Assembly: GCF_009755355.1 (NCBI RefSeq) | Contig: NZ_WQLB01000038.1 | Coordinates: 1-44,853, forward strand | Reading direction: 5' to 3' | Length of the DNA stretch: 44,853 nucleotides | Source: Deinococcus arboris | GTDB lineage: Bacteria > Deinococcota > Deinococci > Deinococcales > Deinococcaceae | Translations under genes and position numbers: made by a program | The notes under the pieces: generated by a model | Seen by the model: only the letters and a program-made list of their open reading frames with translations | The model's database searches: none | What the model was told of the DNA's origin: nothing | Shown: positions 9,745-17,986 of the stretch, in pieces | Layout of the letters: each line of letters opens with the position of its first letter | Position numbering within the stretch: position 1 is the first letter of the stretch

Positions 9745-10848
9745 ATGAACGATGCCCCCTCTGCTCCACGCCACCCCGTTGCCTTTCTCGTGCATCCGCG
9801 TACCAATGTGGCGCGTGACCTGGGCGGCATTCTCAGGCCCCTGGGCTGGGTGCCCAACCGCGTGTACGACGCCGCCCTGCGCCGATTTGACCTGCCCGCA
9901 CCTGTTACAGGAACCCTACGCTACGCGGACCGCCCAGCCGAGACTGCCGCCTGGCTGCTGACTGTGCCGCTCACACCAGCCAGCCTGCTGCAAGGAGGGC
10001 GCCGCGTGCAGCGCATTATTGATGGAGCAGTAAGTAAAGCCGCTGCCCTGGGCGCACGCACCGTGGGCCTGGGTGCCCTGACGGCGCCGGCCACGGCTGG
10101 GGGTGCGGCCCTGCGTCACCGCACCGATGTGGGCATTACCAATGGCAATGCCTTTACCGCTGCCATGACCTTTCTGGGCGCCGAGCGCCTGCTGAGCCTG
10201 TGCCCTCCAGACGCGCGCATTGCCCTGGTCGGCGCCAGCGGCAGCGTCGGCACGCCCCTGACCCAGCTGCTGGCCCGCCGCACCCAGCAGCCCCTGCTGC
10301 TGGTGGCCCGCAACGAGGCCCGCCTGCTGAGCCTGCAAGCCTCGCTGCCGGCGGGCCGCGCCGAGGTCACCACCGATATGCGCCGGGTGCGCGAGGCCGA
10401 CCTTGTGGTCCTGCTGACCAGCGCCACCGACGCCGTGCTGCGCAGCGAACATCTGAAAGAAGGAGCAGTGGTGCTGGACGATACCCAGCCGCGCAACACC
10501 AGCCCTGAACTGCTGCAGGAACGGCCCGATGTGCGCGTCATAGACGGCGGCCTGGTCAGCGTGCCGGGCGTGCAGCGCAAAGGCTTTATCGGCTTGCCAC
10601 AGGGAGTCGCCTACGCCTGCCTGGCCGAGACGCTGCTGCTGGGCCTGGCGGGCCATCAGGGGCACTACTCGCTGGGGCGGCCCCGTCTGGAGCAGGCCGA
10701 AGAGATGCTGGCACTGGCGGGCCGCTTTTCGCACCTGGGCTTTACCCTGGCTGCCCCCCATTCGTTTGGCCAGCCGGTCGAACTTGAAGAGGCCGCCGCA
10801 GGCTCCGCGCCCGTGCCCATGGGGCCGCTGGCTGGGGCGCAGGCGTGA
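9745..10848 (+). CDS. Acyl-ACP-reductase-like dehydrogenase (COG5322 type)
   Basis: A 367-residue NAD(P)-dependent enzyme resembling the cyanobacterial long-chain acyl-[acyl-carrier-protein] reductase, which makes fatty aldehydes. Shared features seen are VGLGALTAPATAGGAAL followed by TNGNAFTAAM, a Rossmann motif GASGSVGTPL (GxxGxxG, about 155-165), LLLVARNEARL, VVLDDTQPRN, a VIDGG segment, and YACLAETLLLGLAG near the end. Cys292 in that last segment falls where the cyanobacterial enzyme has its thioester-forming Cys294 (ACFAES). The N-terminal about 100 residues are less clear. ATG 9745 has GAGGT upstream; a longer in-frame extension to 9646 lacks support. The stop overlaps the next start (GTGA), so the two genes are translationally coupled. 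No aldehyde-deformylating oxygenase is nearby, so the product need not be an alkane. Other members of this group are annotated only as predicted amino acid dehydrogenases. Confidence 0.75.
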   Translation: MNDAPSAPRHPVAFLVHPRTNVARDLGGILRPLGWVPNRVYDAALRRFDLPAPVTGTLRYADRPAETAAWLLTVPLTPASLLQGGRRVQRIIDGAVSKAAALGARTVGLGALTAPATAGGAALRHRTDVGITNGNAFTAAMTFLGAERLLSLCPPDARIALVGASGSVGTPLTQLLARRTQQPLLLVARNEARLLSLQASLPAGRAEVTTDMRRVREADLVVLLTSATDAVLRSEHLKEGAVVLDDTQPRNTSPELLQERPDVRVIDGGLVSVPGVQRKGFIGLPQGVAYACLAETLLLGLAGHQGHYSLGRPRLEQAEEMLALAGRFSHLGFTLAAPHSFGQPVELEEAAAGSAPVPMGPLAGAQA

Positions 10849-12074
10849 GCGCGGCGGCGCAGGTGGTCATCGTGGGCGGCGGCTACGTGGGCCTGGACGC
10901 CTACCGCGCCCTGATGCGGCAACTGGGTGAACAGGTCAAGCGCAGGGAGGTAACAATTACCCTGATTAACCCTGTCCCGTACCACACCTTCCACGGCTTC
11001 ACGGGTGAGGGGCTGGGGGGCCTCGTGCCCCTGGCGCATACCCTCACGCCCCTGGCGCCCCTCATTCCACACGCGCGATTTGTCCAGGGCCAGGTAACAC
11101 AGGTAGACCTGGAGGCACAGCGGGTACACGTGGCGCAGGAGGACGGCGCGGAGACCTGGTTGCCCTACGACCATCTGGTGCTGGGGGTCGGCTCCGTTGA
11201 CCCGCTGGACCAGGTGCCTGGCCTGCGCGCCCATGGCCGGCGCCTCAAAAATTCACGCGATATGCAGGCCTTCCGCGCTGAGGTGACCGCCCGTTTCCAG
11301 GCCCGCCAACCCACCACGTTCAACGTGATTGGGGGCGGCTACGCGGGTGTGGAGATGGCGGCGGCCCTGCGCGAGCGCCAGCAGCGTGAAGGCGTGGGAG
11401 GCGAAGTTCATCTGCTGGCCAGTGGTCCGGTGCTGGAGACCCTGGGTGACCGCCTGGCCCCACTGGCCGCCCACGCCCGCACCTCGTTACGCCGCGCTGG
11501 GGTCCAGGTGCATGAAGGCGAGCGGGTCACCGAACTGGTCGCGGCTGGCGCTCACGCTTCTCGCTTCTTTCCCGCTGACCTGACCCTCTACGCTGCCGGG
11601 ATTGCTCATACGGCCTTGCCCGGCACTGAGCGTCTGCCCCGCGACGCACGCGGCCGACTGCTGACCGACGAATTTATGCGGGTGCCGGGCCACGCGAACA
11701 TCTGGACTGGCGGGGACGCCGCGCGGGTCCGCCGTCCCCAGCGCGACGAGGACTGTCCTGTCAATGCCCTGTGGGCCATGAAACATGGCATGTGCGCTGG
11801 CAACAACATCGGCCGCAGTTTGAAAGGCCAGCCCCTTCGCCCCTTCGCCTACCGCGGCCTGGGTCAGAGCGCCAGCCTGGGACTGGGCGACGGCATTACT
11901 GAACTGCTGGGCATGCGCTTCACAGGCCCACTGGCGTGGGTGATGCGCCTGGCCTTTTTCGCCTGGTTCATGCCAAGTAAGGCGCAGGGCGCACGTGTGG
12001 TGGCCGACTTGTTGTGGCGGCGGCCGAAAGCGGTGCGGGCCGCCGCAGTGGACACACCCAGCACGGTGGCCTGA
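10845..12074 (+). CDS. NDH-2-like FAD pyridine nucleotide oxidoreductase
   Basis: A 409-residue two-dinucleotide-binding flavoprotein. The FAD motif is VVIVGGGYVGLDAYRAL at the N-terminus; the NAD(P) motif is VIGGGYAGVEMAAAL near 160. A second FAD segment, IWTGGDAAR, precedes CPVNALWAMKHGMCAGNNI, the block typical of type II NADH dehydrogenases. The C-terminus (about 360-395) is an amphipathic/hydrophobic stretch, WVMRLAFFAWFMP, that could attach it to the membrane. It would pass electrons from NAD(P)H to quinone without pumping protons. It starts at GTG inside the stop of the acyl-ACP-reductase-like gene, so it may serve that enzyme's redox balance; this link is inferred from coupling only. 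Sulfide:quinone reductase-like activity cannot be excluded. Confidence 0.85.
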   Translation: MSAAAQVVIVGGGYVGLDAYRALMRQLGEQVKRREVTITLINPVPYHTFHGFTGEGLGGLVPLAHTLTPLAPLIPHARFVQGQVTQVDLEAQRVHVAQEDGAETWLPYDHLVLGVGSVDPLDQVPGLRAHGRRLKNSRDMQAFRAEVTARFQARQPTTFNVIGGGYAGVEMAAALRERQQREGVGGEVHLLASGPVLETLGDRLAPLAAHARTSLRRAGVQVHEGERVTELVAAGAHASRFFPADLTLYAAGIAHTALPGTERLPRDARGRLLTDEFMRVPGHANIWTGGDAARVRRPQRDEDCPVNALWAMKHGMCAGNNIGRSLKGQPLRPFAYRGLGQSASLGLGDGITELLGMRFTGPLAWVMRLAFFAWFMPSKAQGARVVADLLWRRPKAVRAAAVDTPSTVA

Positions 12075-12208
12075 TCGGAAAATCCGGCATCGAGATACAG
12101 CACCCTGTCGCTATGAGCGAGCTTGCCGAGTGAGTTTCTGCGCCGAGCCGATGAGCGGTGTGAAAGAGCTGGTGACGCACTTGAGGCATCAAGACACGGA
12201 TGAGAGGT

Positions 12209-12258
12209 GTGAATGTAGAAGCGGTTAGACCCCCTCGTCTAGCCGCTTCTGCATTCAC
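12209..12258. other. Long 22-base hairpin, probable terminator or RNA element
   Basis: GTGAATGTAGAAGCGGTTAGAC pairs with its downstream complement around a 6-base loop (CCCCTC). All 22 positions pair if two G-U wobbles are allowed. It lies 135 bases after the flavoprotein gene. The wobble changes keep pairing, which suggests selection at RNA level or an old repeat. The stretch 12075-12208 before it shows nothing recognisable. Confidence 0.6.
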
Positions 12259-12285
12259 TAATGGCGCTGTTGAGTCTTCGTCTTA

Positions 12286-12418
12286 TACGGATTCCGTTTG
12301 TTTCGTTAACAAATCGGGAAAACGCCGATTTGCCAACTCCACGTCCGGAACCCGTTTTTCTCCTTCTCGCTCCGCTCGGATTTCATCGTTTTTGCAAACG
12401 ATTCAATCGGAGTCCGTA
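12286..12418. repeat. MITE-like element with terminal inverted repeats and TTA duplication
   Basis: A 133-base non-coding element. The left end TACGGATTCCGTTTG and the right end (reverse complement TACGGACTCCGATTG) match at 13 of 15 positions. Both sides are flanked by TTA (12283-12285 and 12419-12421), a likely 3-base target duplication. It has internal palindromes: CAAATCGG...CCGATTTG at 12310-12332 and an ATCGTTT...AAACGAT hairpin near the right end. It is AT-richer than its surroundings and has no ORF. The right-hand TTA is the TAA stop of the minus-strand phosphoribosyltransferase gene, so insertion was exactly at the stop codon and recreated it. Mobilisation by an IS5-type transposase is a guess from the 3-base duplication. 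Confidence 0.7.
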
Positions 12419-12961
12419 TTACAGCGTCTTCGGCAGACTTTGCAGGGCCACCAGCGGCAGGGTGCTGTCCCCCTGACGGAAGGCCGCCAGATAGCCGTTG
12501 ACAGTGCCGCCGGCCCGCTCTACCAGCCGCGCCAGCGCCTGCGCCGTGCCGCCTGAGGCCACCACATCCTGCACCACTGTCACCTGCTTGCCCTTCAGAC
12601 GCGCGGCGTGCGGGCCGTCGAGCCACAGCGTTTCGGCCACGCCCAGGGTCATGCTAGGCACATCCTGAATGATGGGGTTTTGCATATAGGTGCGCCGCTT
12701 TTTACGGGCACAGACATATGGGAGGCCCGAACGGTCGCTGAGTTCGTGCGTCAGGGGCAGGGCGTTGGTCACCACCGTCAGCAGCACCTCGGTGCCCTCA
12801 GGAATGAGAGCCACCATCTCCTGCGCCACGGCGTTCGTAAATTCGCTGTCGCCAATGAACTCCACCAGCGGCACACGGCCCATGCCTCCGGCTCGAACAG
12901 TGGGGAGGGTGCGCGACACGCCGCCGATGGTCACGGTCAATTCCTGCTGGGTGCTGGTCAT
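12419..12961 (-). CDS. Phosphoribosyltransferase-family protein with altered PRPP motif
   Basis: A 180-residue COG0503-type (adenine/xanthine phosphoribosyltransferase-like) protein, clearly paralogous to the next gene upstream (13053-13583). Both have a short N-terminal beta domain, a GDSEFT / GDTEVT segment, TNALPL / [14 protein letters not shown] / RKTQKPYM and the PRPP loop. Here the loop is [11 protein letters not shown]: the first of the two acidic residues that hold the ribose of PRPP is Gln, where the paralogue has [10 protein letters not shown]. This may weaken or change catalysis, or fit a regulatory role. The start is ATG 12961; TAGCCT lies five bases upstream (minus strand), a weak leaderless promoter. 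The stop codon lies at the edge of the inserted MITE-like repeat. Confidence 0.85.
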   Translation of the reverse strand: MTSTQQELTVTIGGVSRTLPTVRAGGMGRVPLVEFIGDSEFTNAVAQEMVALIPEGTEVLLTVVTNALPLTHELSDRSGLPYVCARKKRRTYMQNPIIQDVPSMTLGVAETLWLDGPHAARLKGKQVTVVQDVVASGGTAQALARLVERAGGTVNGYLAAFRQGDSTLPLVALQSLPKTL

Positions 12962-12966
12962 GGCTC

Positions 12967-12972
12967 AGGCTA
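12967..12972 (-). promoter_or_regulatory. Possible leaderless -10 box (TAGCCT)
   Basis: TAGCCT on the minus strand ends five bases before ATG 12961. No convincing -35. Confidence 0.35.
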
Positions 12973-13052
12973 ACGCACCCACGTCAGGTCTGTCACAAAG
13001 ACGCGCAGAAACGTCCAGGGCCGCTGGAACGCCTCTGCGCTGCCCGACGGGT

Positions 13053-13583
13053 TTACTTGAACAGGGGCAGGTGGCCCAGCGCCGTGACCTCGGGGCGCTC
13101 CTGGCCTTCGGTGAACACAGCAACCACCGCCGCGACCTCACCGCCCACCTCTTCGATAATCTGGCGAATCGAGTGCAGGGTGCCGCCACTGGACACCACA
13201 TCGTCCACGATGGCGACCTTGCGGCCACGAATTTTTTGCACGTCAAAGCCGTCCAGCACCAGCATCTGCGGCTTACCCGTGGTAATCGAAATGACCTCGC
13301 GCGCCACCGGGTCCACCATGTAAGGTTTCTGGGTCTTGCGGATCACGATGTAAGGCTTGCCGCTTTCCCGGCTCAGCACATGCGCCAGCGACAGCGCCTT
13401 GACCTCGGGGGTCACCAGCACCTCAATCTCGGCGGGCAGGAGGGCGGCCAGTTCGCGCCCAGCCGCCTCGGTGACTTCGGTGTCACCCAGCATGTTAAAG
13501 AGGGCAACACTGACGCCGGGCGCAACGGGAACGATGGGAAGCTCGCGGGTAACCTGACCCACTTGAACCTTGAACGTCTTCAC
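13053..13583 (-). CDS. Adenine/purine phosphoribosyltransferase-like protein
   Basis: A 176-residue type I phosphoribosyltransferase of the Apt/Xpt group, expected to salvage a purine base with PRPP in the cytoplasm. The PRPP-binding loop [20 protein letters not shown] is intact, with both Asp residues. The preceding [22 protein letters not shown] and MLVLDGFD segments match the family's flexible hood region. GTG 13583 is chosen because it begins the conserved KTFKVQVG and lies seven bases after a TACACT box. A longer in-frame reading to 13790 overlaps that promoter. It is followed by a paralogue with a changed PRPP motif, 91 bases downstream. Exact base specificity cannot be told. Confidence 0.88.
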   Translation of the reverse strand: MKTFKVQVGQVTRELPIVPVAPGVSVALFNMLGDTEVTEAAGRELAALLPAEIEVLVTPEVKALSLAHVLSRESGKPYIVIRKTQKPYMVDPVAREVISITTGKPQMLVLDGFDVQKIRGRKVAIVDDVVSSGGTLHSIRQIIEEVGGEVAAVVAVFTEGQERPEVTALGHLPLFK

Positions 13584-13590
13584 TCTGGGT

Positions 13591-13596
13591 AGTGTA
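13591..13596 (-). promoter_or_regulatory. Leaderless -10 box (TACACT) of the phosphoribosyltransferase gene
   Basis: TACACT followed by seven bases and GTG 13583. The same TACACT-AC start context precedes rlmN. Confidence 0.55.
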
Positions 13597-13658
13597 CGGC
13601 ACCGCTCTGACCCTGCCTGCTCGTGTTCAGCCCCAGGCAGCCGACGACCTGGAGACCT

Positions 13659-13688
13659 CAAAGAGGGCAGCGAAGGACACCCTCTTTG
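13659..13688. other. Hairpin between DUF945 and phosphoribosyltransferase genes
   Basis: A 9-base perfect stem CAAAGAGGG / CCCTCTTTG with a 12-base loop, 120 bases after the DUF945 stop (minus strand). There is no T tract. A factor-dependent terminator or attenuator is possible. Confidence 0.4.
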
Positions 13689-13808
13689 CCTGCAGAGGCG
13701 CCTCAGCTGTTTCCGCACGCTCAGGGCGACCTCCGCAGCACCACTCAACCCTGTGGACTGCTGAGAACCGGTTGAGGGCTTGCCTTTCAACAGCGCTGGG
13801 TTCCGTGC

Positions 13809-15191
13809 TCAGAAGTCGGCCATACTCTGGCCGTTGAGCGTGGGCTCACCCTGGTTCAGTCGCAGGGCCAAGCTCAGGGTGTCACCGCTGCGCTTCAGGT
13901 AACCTGCCTCGATAAAGGCGTCGAGGTTGTCTTCCAGGCCGCGGCCAAAGGTGCCCAGCAGGCCGCGCATCGCGGCTTCCGACCCCTGCAAGTTGGCCTG
14001 CACGTCCAGCAAGCCCAGCGCCCCCGTGGGTTCTTCCAACAGGGCTTTCAGGTCGCTGTCACTTAGGGCAGTGGCGCCGGGGAGGGCCGCGCTGCCCGTC
14101 AGCAGGACTTCGCCGCCCTCACCTTTCAGGCTCAGCCGGTCCAGGGTCAGGACTGGCTTGTCCTTGACCAGGGCCAGCAGGTCGGCGCCCGCCTGCTTCT
14201 CCTGCTCGGGGGTCAGGGCGTTCAATCCGCCCGCCGCCGAGGCCGCGCCTGTGGTCTTGCGCGTCTCATCCAGCAGCACCAGGAGGCGGTGCAGCGGGGC
14301 CTGGGCCAGGTGCCCGACCCCCAGGTGCAGTTGCACACCGCCGTAACGCTGGCCGGCGCCCTCGGCACGGCCGATGTCGTAGTTCATGGCCACGTCGTAG
14401 TGTTCGCCCTTCAGAGCGCTCTGGGCTGTGACTGCCACGTCCTGCACATTAACCTGCTCGCTGCCGTCACCCAGGCGCACCTGCGCCAACTTCAGGGTGC
14501 TGCTGCCGGTGCCCAAGCGGTCTTCCGGGCCGCTGCGGCGCAGGTCGCTGGTCAGGGTCACATTGCCCACCTGACCCGAGCCGTCCGGGCCGCTCATCTG
14601 GAGGCCAGGCCAGGTCAGGTTGGCGCGGGTCTGGAGCCCACGGACCTCAACCTGGCCTTTCAGTGCCTGCCAGGTCAGCTTGGTGCCCTCTTCTGTCACA
14701 GTGCCGGCCGGCACGCCAAGGTCGCTGGTGGTGTCGCCGTTCAGCGCAATGCGGGTCAGCAGCTTCGGCTTGTCGGCCGGAAAGGCCCGCTCGTACCCCG
14801 CCTGAAGTTTGGGGTCTTCAAAGCGCACCGTGGTATGAATCACCGCTTGCCCGGCCGCCTGAAAGCCGGGCAACGGCCCGTGCTGAATCTCGTTGGTCAC
14901 GAGCAGGTTGACCGGCGCCGCGGCGTCCGTGAGGGTCACGCGCATGGTCTGGGTGCTGCGGGTCAGCCCCCGCTGGTAAGACAGCTGCTCCACCTTGGCG
15001 GCGCCGCTGGCCTGGGCCGAAAGCTGGAGGCCGGCCGTCAGGTCACGGGTGAGGGTCTGGGCACGACTGGAAAACAGGGCGGTGGCCCCGGCGTAGGTGC
15101 CGGCCAGCAGCAGGGCCCCCACCCCCAGCAGCAGGGGCAGAGGGCGGCGGCGGGCGCGGGGACGGGTGGGGGCCGGTGGGGGAACAGTCAT
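13809..15191 (-). CDS. DUF945 (YdgA-like) membrane-anchored protein
   Basis: A 460-residue protein with a Pro/Arg-rich cytoplasmic start, one membrane segment at about 18-40 (LPLLLGVGALLLAGTYAGATALF) and a long extracytoplasmic part. The beta-rich part with short repeated LTLDRLSLKGEGGEVLLTGSA-like strands, and the C-terminal helical QEKQAG / DLLALVKDKP region, resemble the DUF945 family of YdgA-like proteins, which has no assigned biochemical role. The start is ATG 15191 with CAGGAG eight bases upstream. It is divergent from the sulfur operon, with 179 bases between. Nothing ties it to sulfur metabolism beyond position. Confidence 0.75.
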   Translation of the reverse strand: MTVPPPAPTRPRARRRPLPLLLGVGALLLAGTYAGATALFSSRAQTLTRDLTAGLQLSAQASGAAKVEQLSYQRGLTRSTQTMRVTLTDAAAPVNLLVTNEIQHGPLPGFQAAGQAVIHTTVRFEDPKLQAGYERAFPADKPKLLTRIALNGDTTSDLGVPAGTVTEEGTKLTWQALKGQVEVRGLQTRANLTWPGLQMSGPDGSGQVGNVTLTSDLRRSGPEDRLGTGSSTLKLAQVRLGDGSEQVNVQDVAVTAQSALKGEHYDVAMNYDIGRAEGAGQRYGGVQLHLGVGHLAQAPLHRLLVLLDETRKTTGAASAAGGLNALTPEQEKQAGADLLALVKDKPVLTLDRLSLKGEGGEVLLTGSAALPGATALSDSDLKALLEEPTGALGLLDVQANLQGSEAAMRGLLGTFGRGLEDNLDAFIEAGYLKRSGDTLSLALRLNQGEPTLNGQSMADF

Positions 15192-15327
15192 GGCAACTCC
15201 TGGCAGTGAAGGGGCAAAGGCAAAGCTCAGTCTTCCGGCAGGCTACCGGGCGCGGCGGGGGCGCGTTGCCTCATGTGTGGCCAGCCTCCGGCCCCTGTCC
15301 CGCCCCTGCCAAGACAGGTCACCAATT

Positions 15328-15362
15328 GTTGACTTGTTTTGTCTCCCATAAAGGTTTACCTT
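15328..15362 (+). promoter_or_regulatory. Sulfur-operon promoter region with GTTGAC-N3-TTTTGTC motif
   Basis: GTTGACTTGTTTTGTC at 15328-15343 shares 13 fixed bases and identical spacing with the sat promoter (18737-18752). A TACCTT box (15357-15362) lies eight bases before ATG 15371, with TTGTTT 17 bases further upstream, so the transcript may be leaderless. A second TTTTGTC follows at 15363-15369. The motif could be a shared activator or repressor site, or partly a common -35. Confidence 0.5.
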
Positions 15363-15370
15363 TTTTGTCA

Positions 15371-15820
15371 ATGATTGCTTCTGCCTCTCCCCTTCCGGCC
15401 CAGACCGACCTCAGCGCCCTGAAGTTCAATGCGTGGCTGGTCGTTGTGGTGACGGCCCTGGCTCTGCTGTCCAGGCTGCCGGCACTGACGCTGGGGCTGG
15501 GGGCAGCCATGCTGCTGGGCGCGCTGATGCCGCAGCGCTCGGTGCTGCGCGCGGCCTACCGAATGCTGGGGCCACGGGTGGGCCTGACCCCCGAGGTGGT
15601 CGCCGAAGACCCGCGCGCCCACCACTTTGCGCAGGGCGTGGGCGGCAGCTTTCTGCTGGCCTCGGGGCTGCTGTCCCTGTCTGGTCTCTGGGTGGCCGCT
15701 ACCGTACTGGGGCTGACGGTCATGGCCCTGGCCCTGCTCAACCTCTCGCAGAAGATCTGTGTGGGCTGTCTGATGTACTTCCAGTTTCGCCGCCTGAGGT
15801 ACGCCCTGCTGGGGCGCTAA
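15371..15820 (+). CDS. DUF4395 membrane protein of the sulfur operon
   Basis: A 149-residue protein with about four hydrophobic segments (about 16-50 and 95-125) and the Cys pair [15 protein letters not shown] near the C-terminus, characteristic of DUF4395. Members are often found next to sulfurtransferase or thioredoxin-like genes. Here it opens the sulfite reductase operon, 58 bases before sir. A role in handling sulfur or thiols at the membrane is inferred from context, not shown. ATG 15371 is chosen over in-frame upstream starts because the promoter elements and an extended AT-rich region lie just before it. Confidence 0.8.
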   Translation: MIASASPLPAQTDLSALKFNAWLVVVVTALALLSRLPALTLGLGAAMLLGALMPQRSVLRAAYRMLGPRVGLTPEVVAEDPRAHHFAQGVGGSFLLASGLLSLSGLWVAATVLGLTVMALALLNLSQKICVGCLMYFQFRRLRYALLGR

Positions 15821-15878
15821 AGGTTCAGACCACCGCCCCACCGCCGTCTCCTGCCCCCATATAAGGAAGCCACCTGCC

Positions 15879-17450
15879 ATGTCCGACATTGAAGCGCTGA
15901 AAAAAGAAGTTCCTCCCTTCCAGATTTTCGACCTGATTCCGCAGTACGCCGCCCAGGGCTTTATTGACCCCGAGCGCATTGACCTGCTCAAGTGGGCGGG
16001 CGTCTATCCGCAGCGCCCCCAGGAAGACGGCTTCCTGATGATGCGGGTGCGTGTGCCCGCCGCCGAGTTCTCCAGCGCCACCCTGCGCGAGGTCGCCAAT
16101 ATCGCCGAGGAGTACGGCCGCGGCTTTCTGGACGTGACCGACCGTCAGGCCTTTCAGTTTCACTGGCTGACCATTCAGGATATTCCGCGTATTTTTGACC
16201 GCCTGGCGCCCCTGGGACTGCACCCCAAAGGCGCGTGCGGCGACACGGTGCGCGCGGTGATTGCCAGCCCCCTGGCCGGCCTGGACGCCCGCGAGATCAT
16301 AGACGTGCGCCCGCTGGCCTTTGCCATGGAAGGCAGCCTGACCGGTAACCCTGACTTTCAGGATCTGCCGCGCAAGTTCAAGATGAGCCTGACCGCTACA
16401 CCCGAGCTGGAAGGCATTCACCTGATTAACGACATCGGCTTTCTGGCGCACCGCGTGAACGGTGAGATTGGCTTTGATGTCTGGGTGGGGGGTGGCCTGG
16501 GGGCCGTGGCGCACCTGGCCAAGCGTCTGGGCGTGTTTATTCGCCCGGAAGAAGTGGTGGAGGTCGGCCAGGCCATCACGGCGGCCTACCGCGACCACGG
16601 CTACCGCCAGAACCGCAAAAAGAGCCGCCTGAAGTTCCTGATCAAGGACCTGGGCGCCGAGAAGTTCCGCGAGATTGTCGAAACCGAGTATCTGGGCCGC
16701 AAGCTGCAAGACGGCCCCTCAGCCCCCGTGGCCCGCTTCGGCGGCAACGACGTGCTGGGCATCAACCCGCAGGCCGACGGCCTGAACTATGTGGTTGTGG
16801 CCACCACCGTGGGCCGCATCAATCCCGAAAAGGCGCGCGCGCTGGCTGACCTGGCCGACCGCTACGGCAAGGGCACGCTGCGCACCACCGCCTTCCAGAA
16901 CATGGTGATTCCGCACGTCGGGACAGAGGACCTGGAGGCCATCAGCGCCGAACTGGCTGCCCTGAATCTGGCGCCGAAGGCCACCATTCGCGGCACCACC
17001 ATCGCCTGCACCGGCAACCAGTTCTGCCGCCTGGCCCTGACCGAGACCAAGGCGCGCACCGCCGACCTGGTGGACCACCTGGAACCCCTCACCCTGGCGC
17101 TGGACGTGCCCTTTACCATCAACCTGACGGGCTGCTCGAATGCCTGCACGCGCTATCAGGTGGCCGACCTGGGCTTCATGGGGGCCAACCGCACCGACAA
17201 GGACGGCAGCGTCCATGAGGTCTACAACGTGCATCTGGCGGGCAGCATCGGGCAGGCGCAGCGCACCGGCACCAAGCTCAGGGGCGCCGTGCCCGCCGAG
17301 CGACTGAACGAATACACCGAGGCCGTGCTGAGCGACTTCCAGGCAGGCAAGGCGCCGGGCGAGAGCTTCGTGGAATACGCCGACCGCATGGGCCACGAGC
17401 GCTTTACCCCCGACGCTGTGCTGAACGCCAAAGAAGTGGTGGGCGCATGA
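15879..17450 (+). CDS. sir: Ferredoxin-dependent sulfite reductase (siroheme, 4Fe-4S)
   Basis: A 523-residue nitrite/sulfite reductase-family protein catalysing the six-electron reduction of sulfite to sulfide. Two ferredoxin-like half domains (about 45-110 and 295-360) flank siroheme domains. The [4Fe-4S]/siroheme cysteines appear as CTGNQFC (Cx5C, near 375) and CSNAC (Cx3C, near 415). The family includes assimilatory nitrite reductases, but the operon with cysC, cysH and sat makes sulfite the likely substrate. A ribosome binding site AAGGAAG precedes ATG 15879. The stop overlaps the cysC start (ATGA). Confidence 0.93.
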   Translation: MSDIEALKKEVPPFQIFDLIPQYAAQGFIDPERIDLLKWAGVYPQRPQEDGFLMMRVRVPAAEFSSATLREVANIAEEYGRGFLDVTDRQAFQFHWLTIQDIPRIFDRLAPLGLHPKGACGDTVRAVIASPLAGLDAREIIDVRPLAFAMEGSLTGNPDFQDLPRKFKMSLTATPELEGIHLINDIGFLAHRVNGEIGFDVWVGGGLGAVAHLAKRLGVFIRPEEVVEVGQAITAAYRDHGYRQNRKKSRLKFLIKDLGAEKFREIVETEYLGRKLQDGPSAPVARFGGNDVLGINPQADGLNYVVVATTVGRINPEKARALADLADRYGKGTLRTTAFQNMVIPHVGTEDLEAISAELAALNLAPKATIRGTTIACTGNQFCRLALTETKARTADLVDHLEPLTLALDVPFTINLTGCSNACTRYQVADLGFMGANRTDKDGSVHEVYNVHLAGSIGQAQRTGTKLRGAVPAERLNEYTEAVLSDFQAGKAPGESFVEYADRMGHERFTPDAVLNAKEVVGA

Positions 17451-17986
17451 CCATCCTGGCAGAGCGCCCCTCCACCCAAGAAGGCCGCGTGGTCTGGCTG
17501 ACGGGCCTGAGTGGCGCAGGCAAAAGCACGCTGGCCAGCGCCCTGTACGCCGAGCTGCTGGCGCGCGGCATTCCCACCGAACTGCTCGACGGCGACGCGG
17601 TGCGCGAGAACCTGAGTAAGGGGCTGGGCTTTTCCAAGGCAGACCGCGATACCAACGTGCGCCGCATCGGCTTTGTGGCCGGGCTGCTGGCCAAACATGG
17701 CGTGACAGTGCTGGTCAGCGCCATTAGCCCCTACGCCGACACCCGGCGCGAGGTGCTGTCCGGGCTGCCCAATCCCCTGGAGGTCTTTGTGGACGCGCCC
17801 CTGGAGGTTGTGACGGCGCGCGATGTCAAGGGGCTATATCTGAAGGCGCTGGCCGGGGAGATTCCGCACTTCACCGGCGTCAGCGACCCCTACGAGGCGC
17901 CCGAAGCCCCGGACCTGCACCTGCGCACCGACCAGATCGCGGTGGATGAGGGGGTGCGGCAATTGCTGGTGGCTCTGGGGCTGTGA
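17447..17986 (+). CDS. cysC: Adenylylsulfate (APS) kinase
   Basis: A 179-residue kinase that phosphorylates APS to PAPS. The P-loop GLSGAGKST is at residues 20-28, followed by [26 protein letters not shown] and [11 protein letters not shown], both typical of CysC. It overlaps sir by four bases (ATGA) and cysH by four (GTGA), so all three are coupled. The neighbouring reductase has the cysteine pattern of APS-using enzymes, which raises the question of what PAPS is for here. Confidence 0.95.
   Translation: MTILAERPSTQEGRVVWLTGLSGAGKSTLASALYAELLARGIPTELLDGDAVRENLSKGLGFSKADRDTNVRRIGFVAGLLAKHGVTVLVSAISPYADTRREVLSGLPNPLEVFVDAPLEVVTARDVKGLYLKALAGEIPHFTGVSDPYEAPEAPDLHLRTDQIAVDEGVRQLLVALGL

Noticed and set aside
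15300..15370. A Rex-binding site before the sulfur operon
   Set aside because: The TTGTC repeats do not form the TTGTGAA-N4-TTCACAA palindrome.
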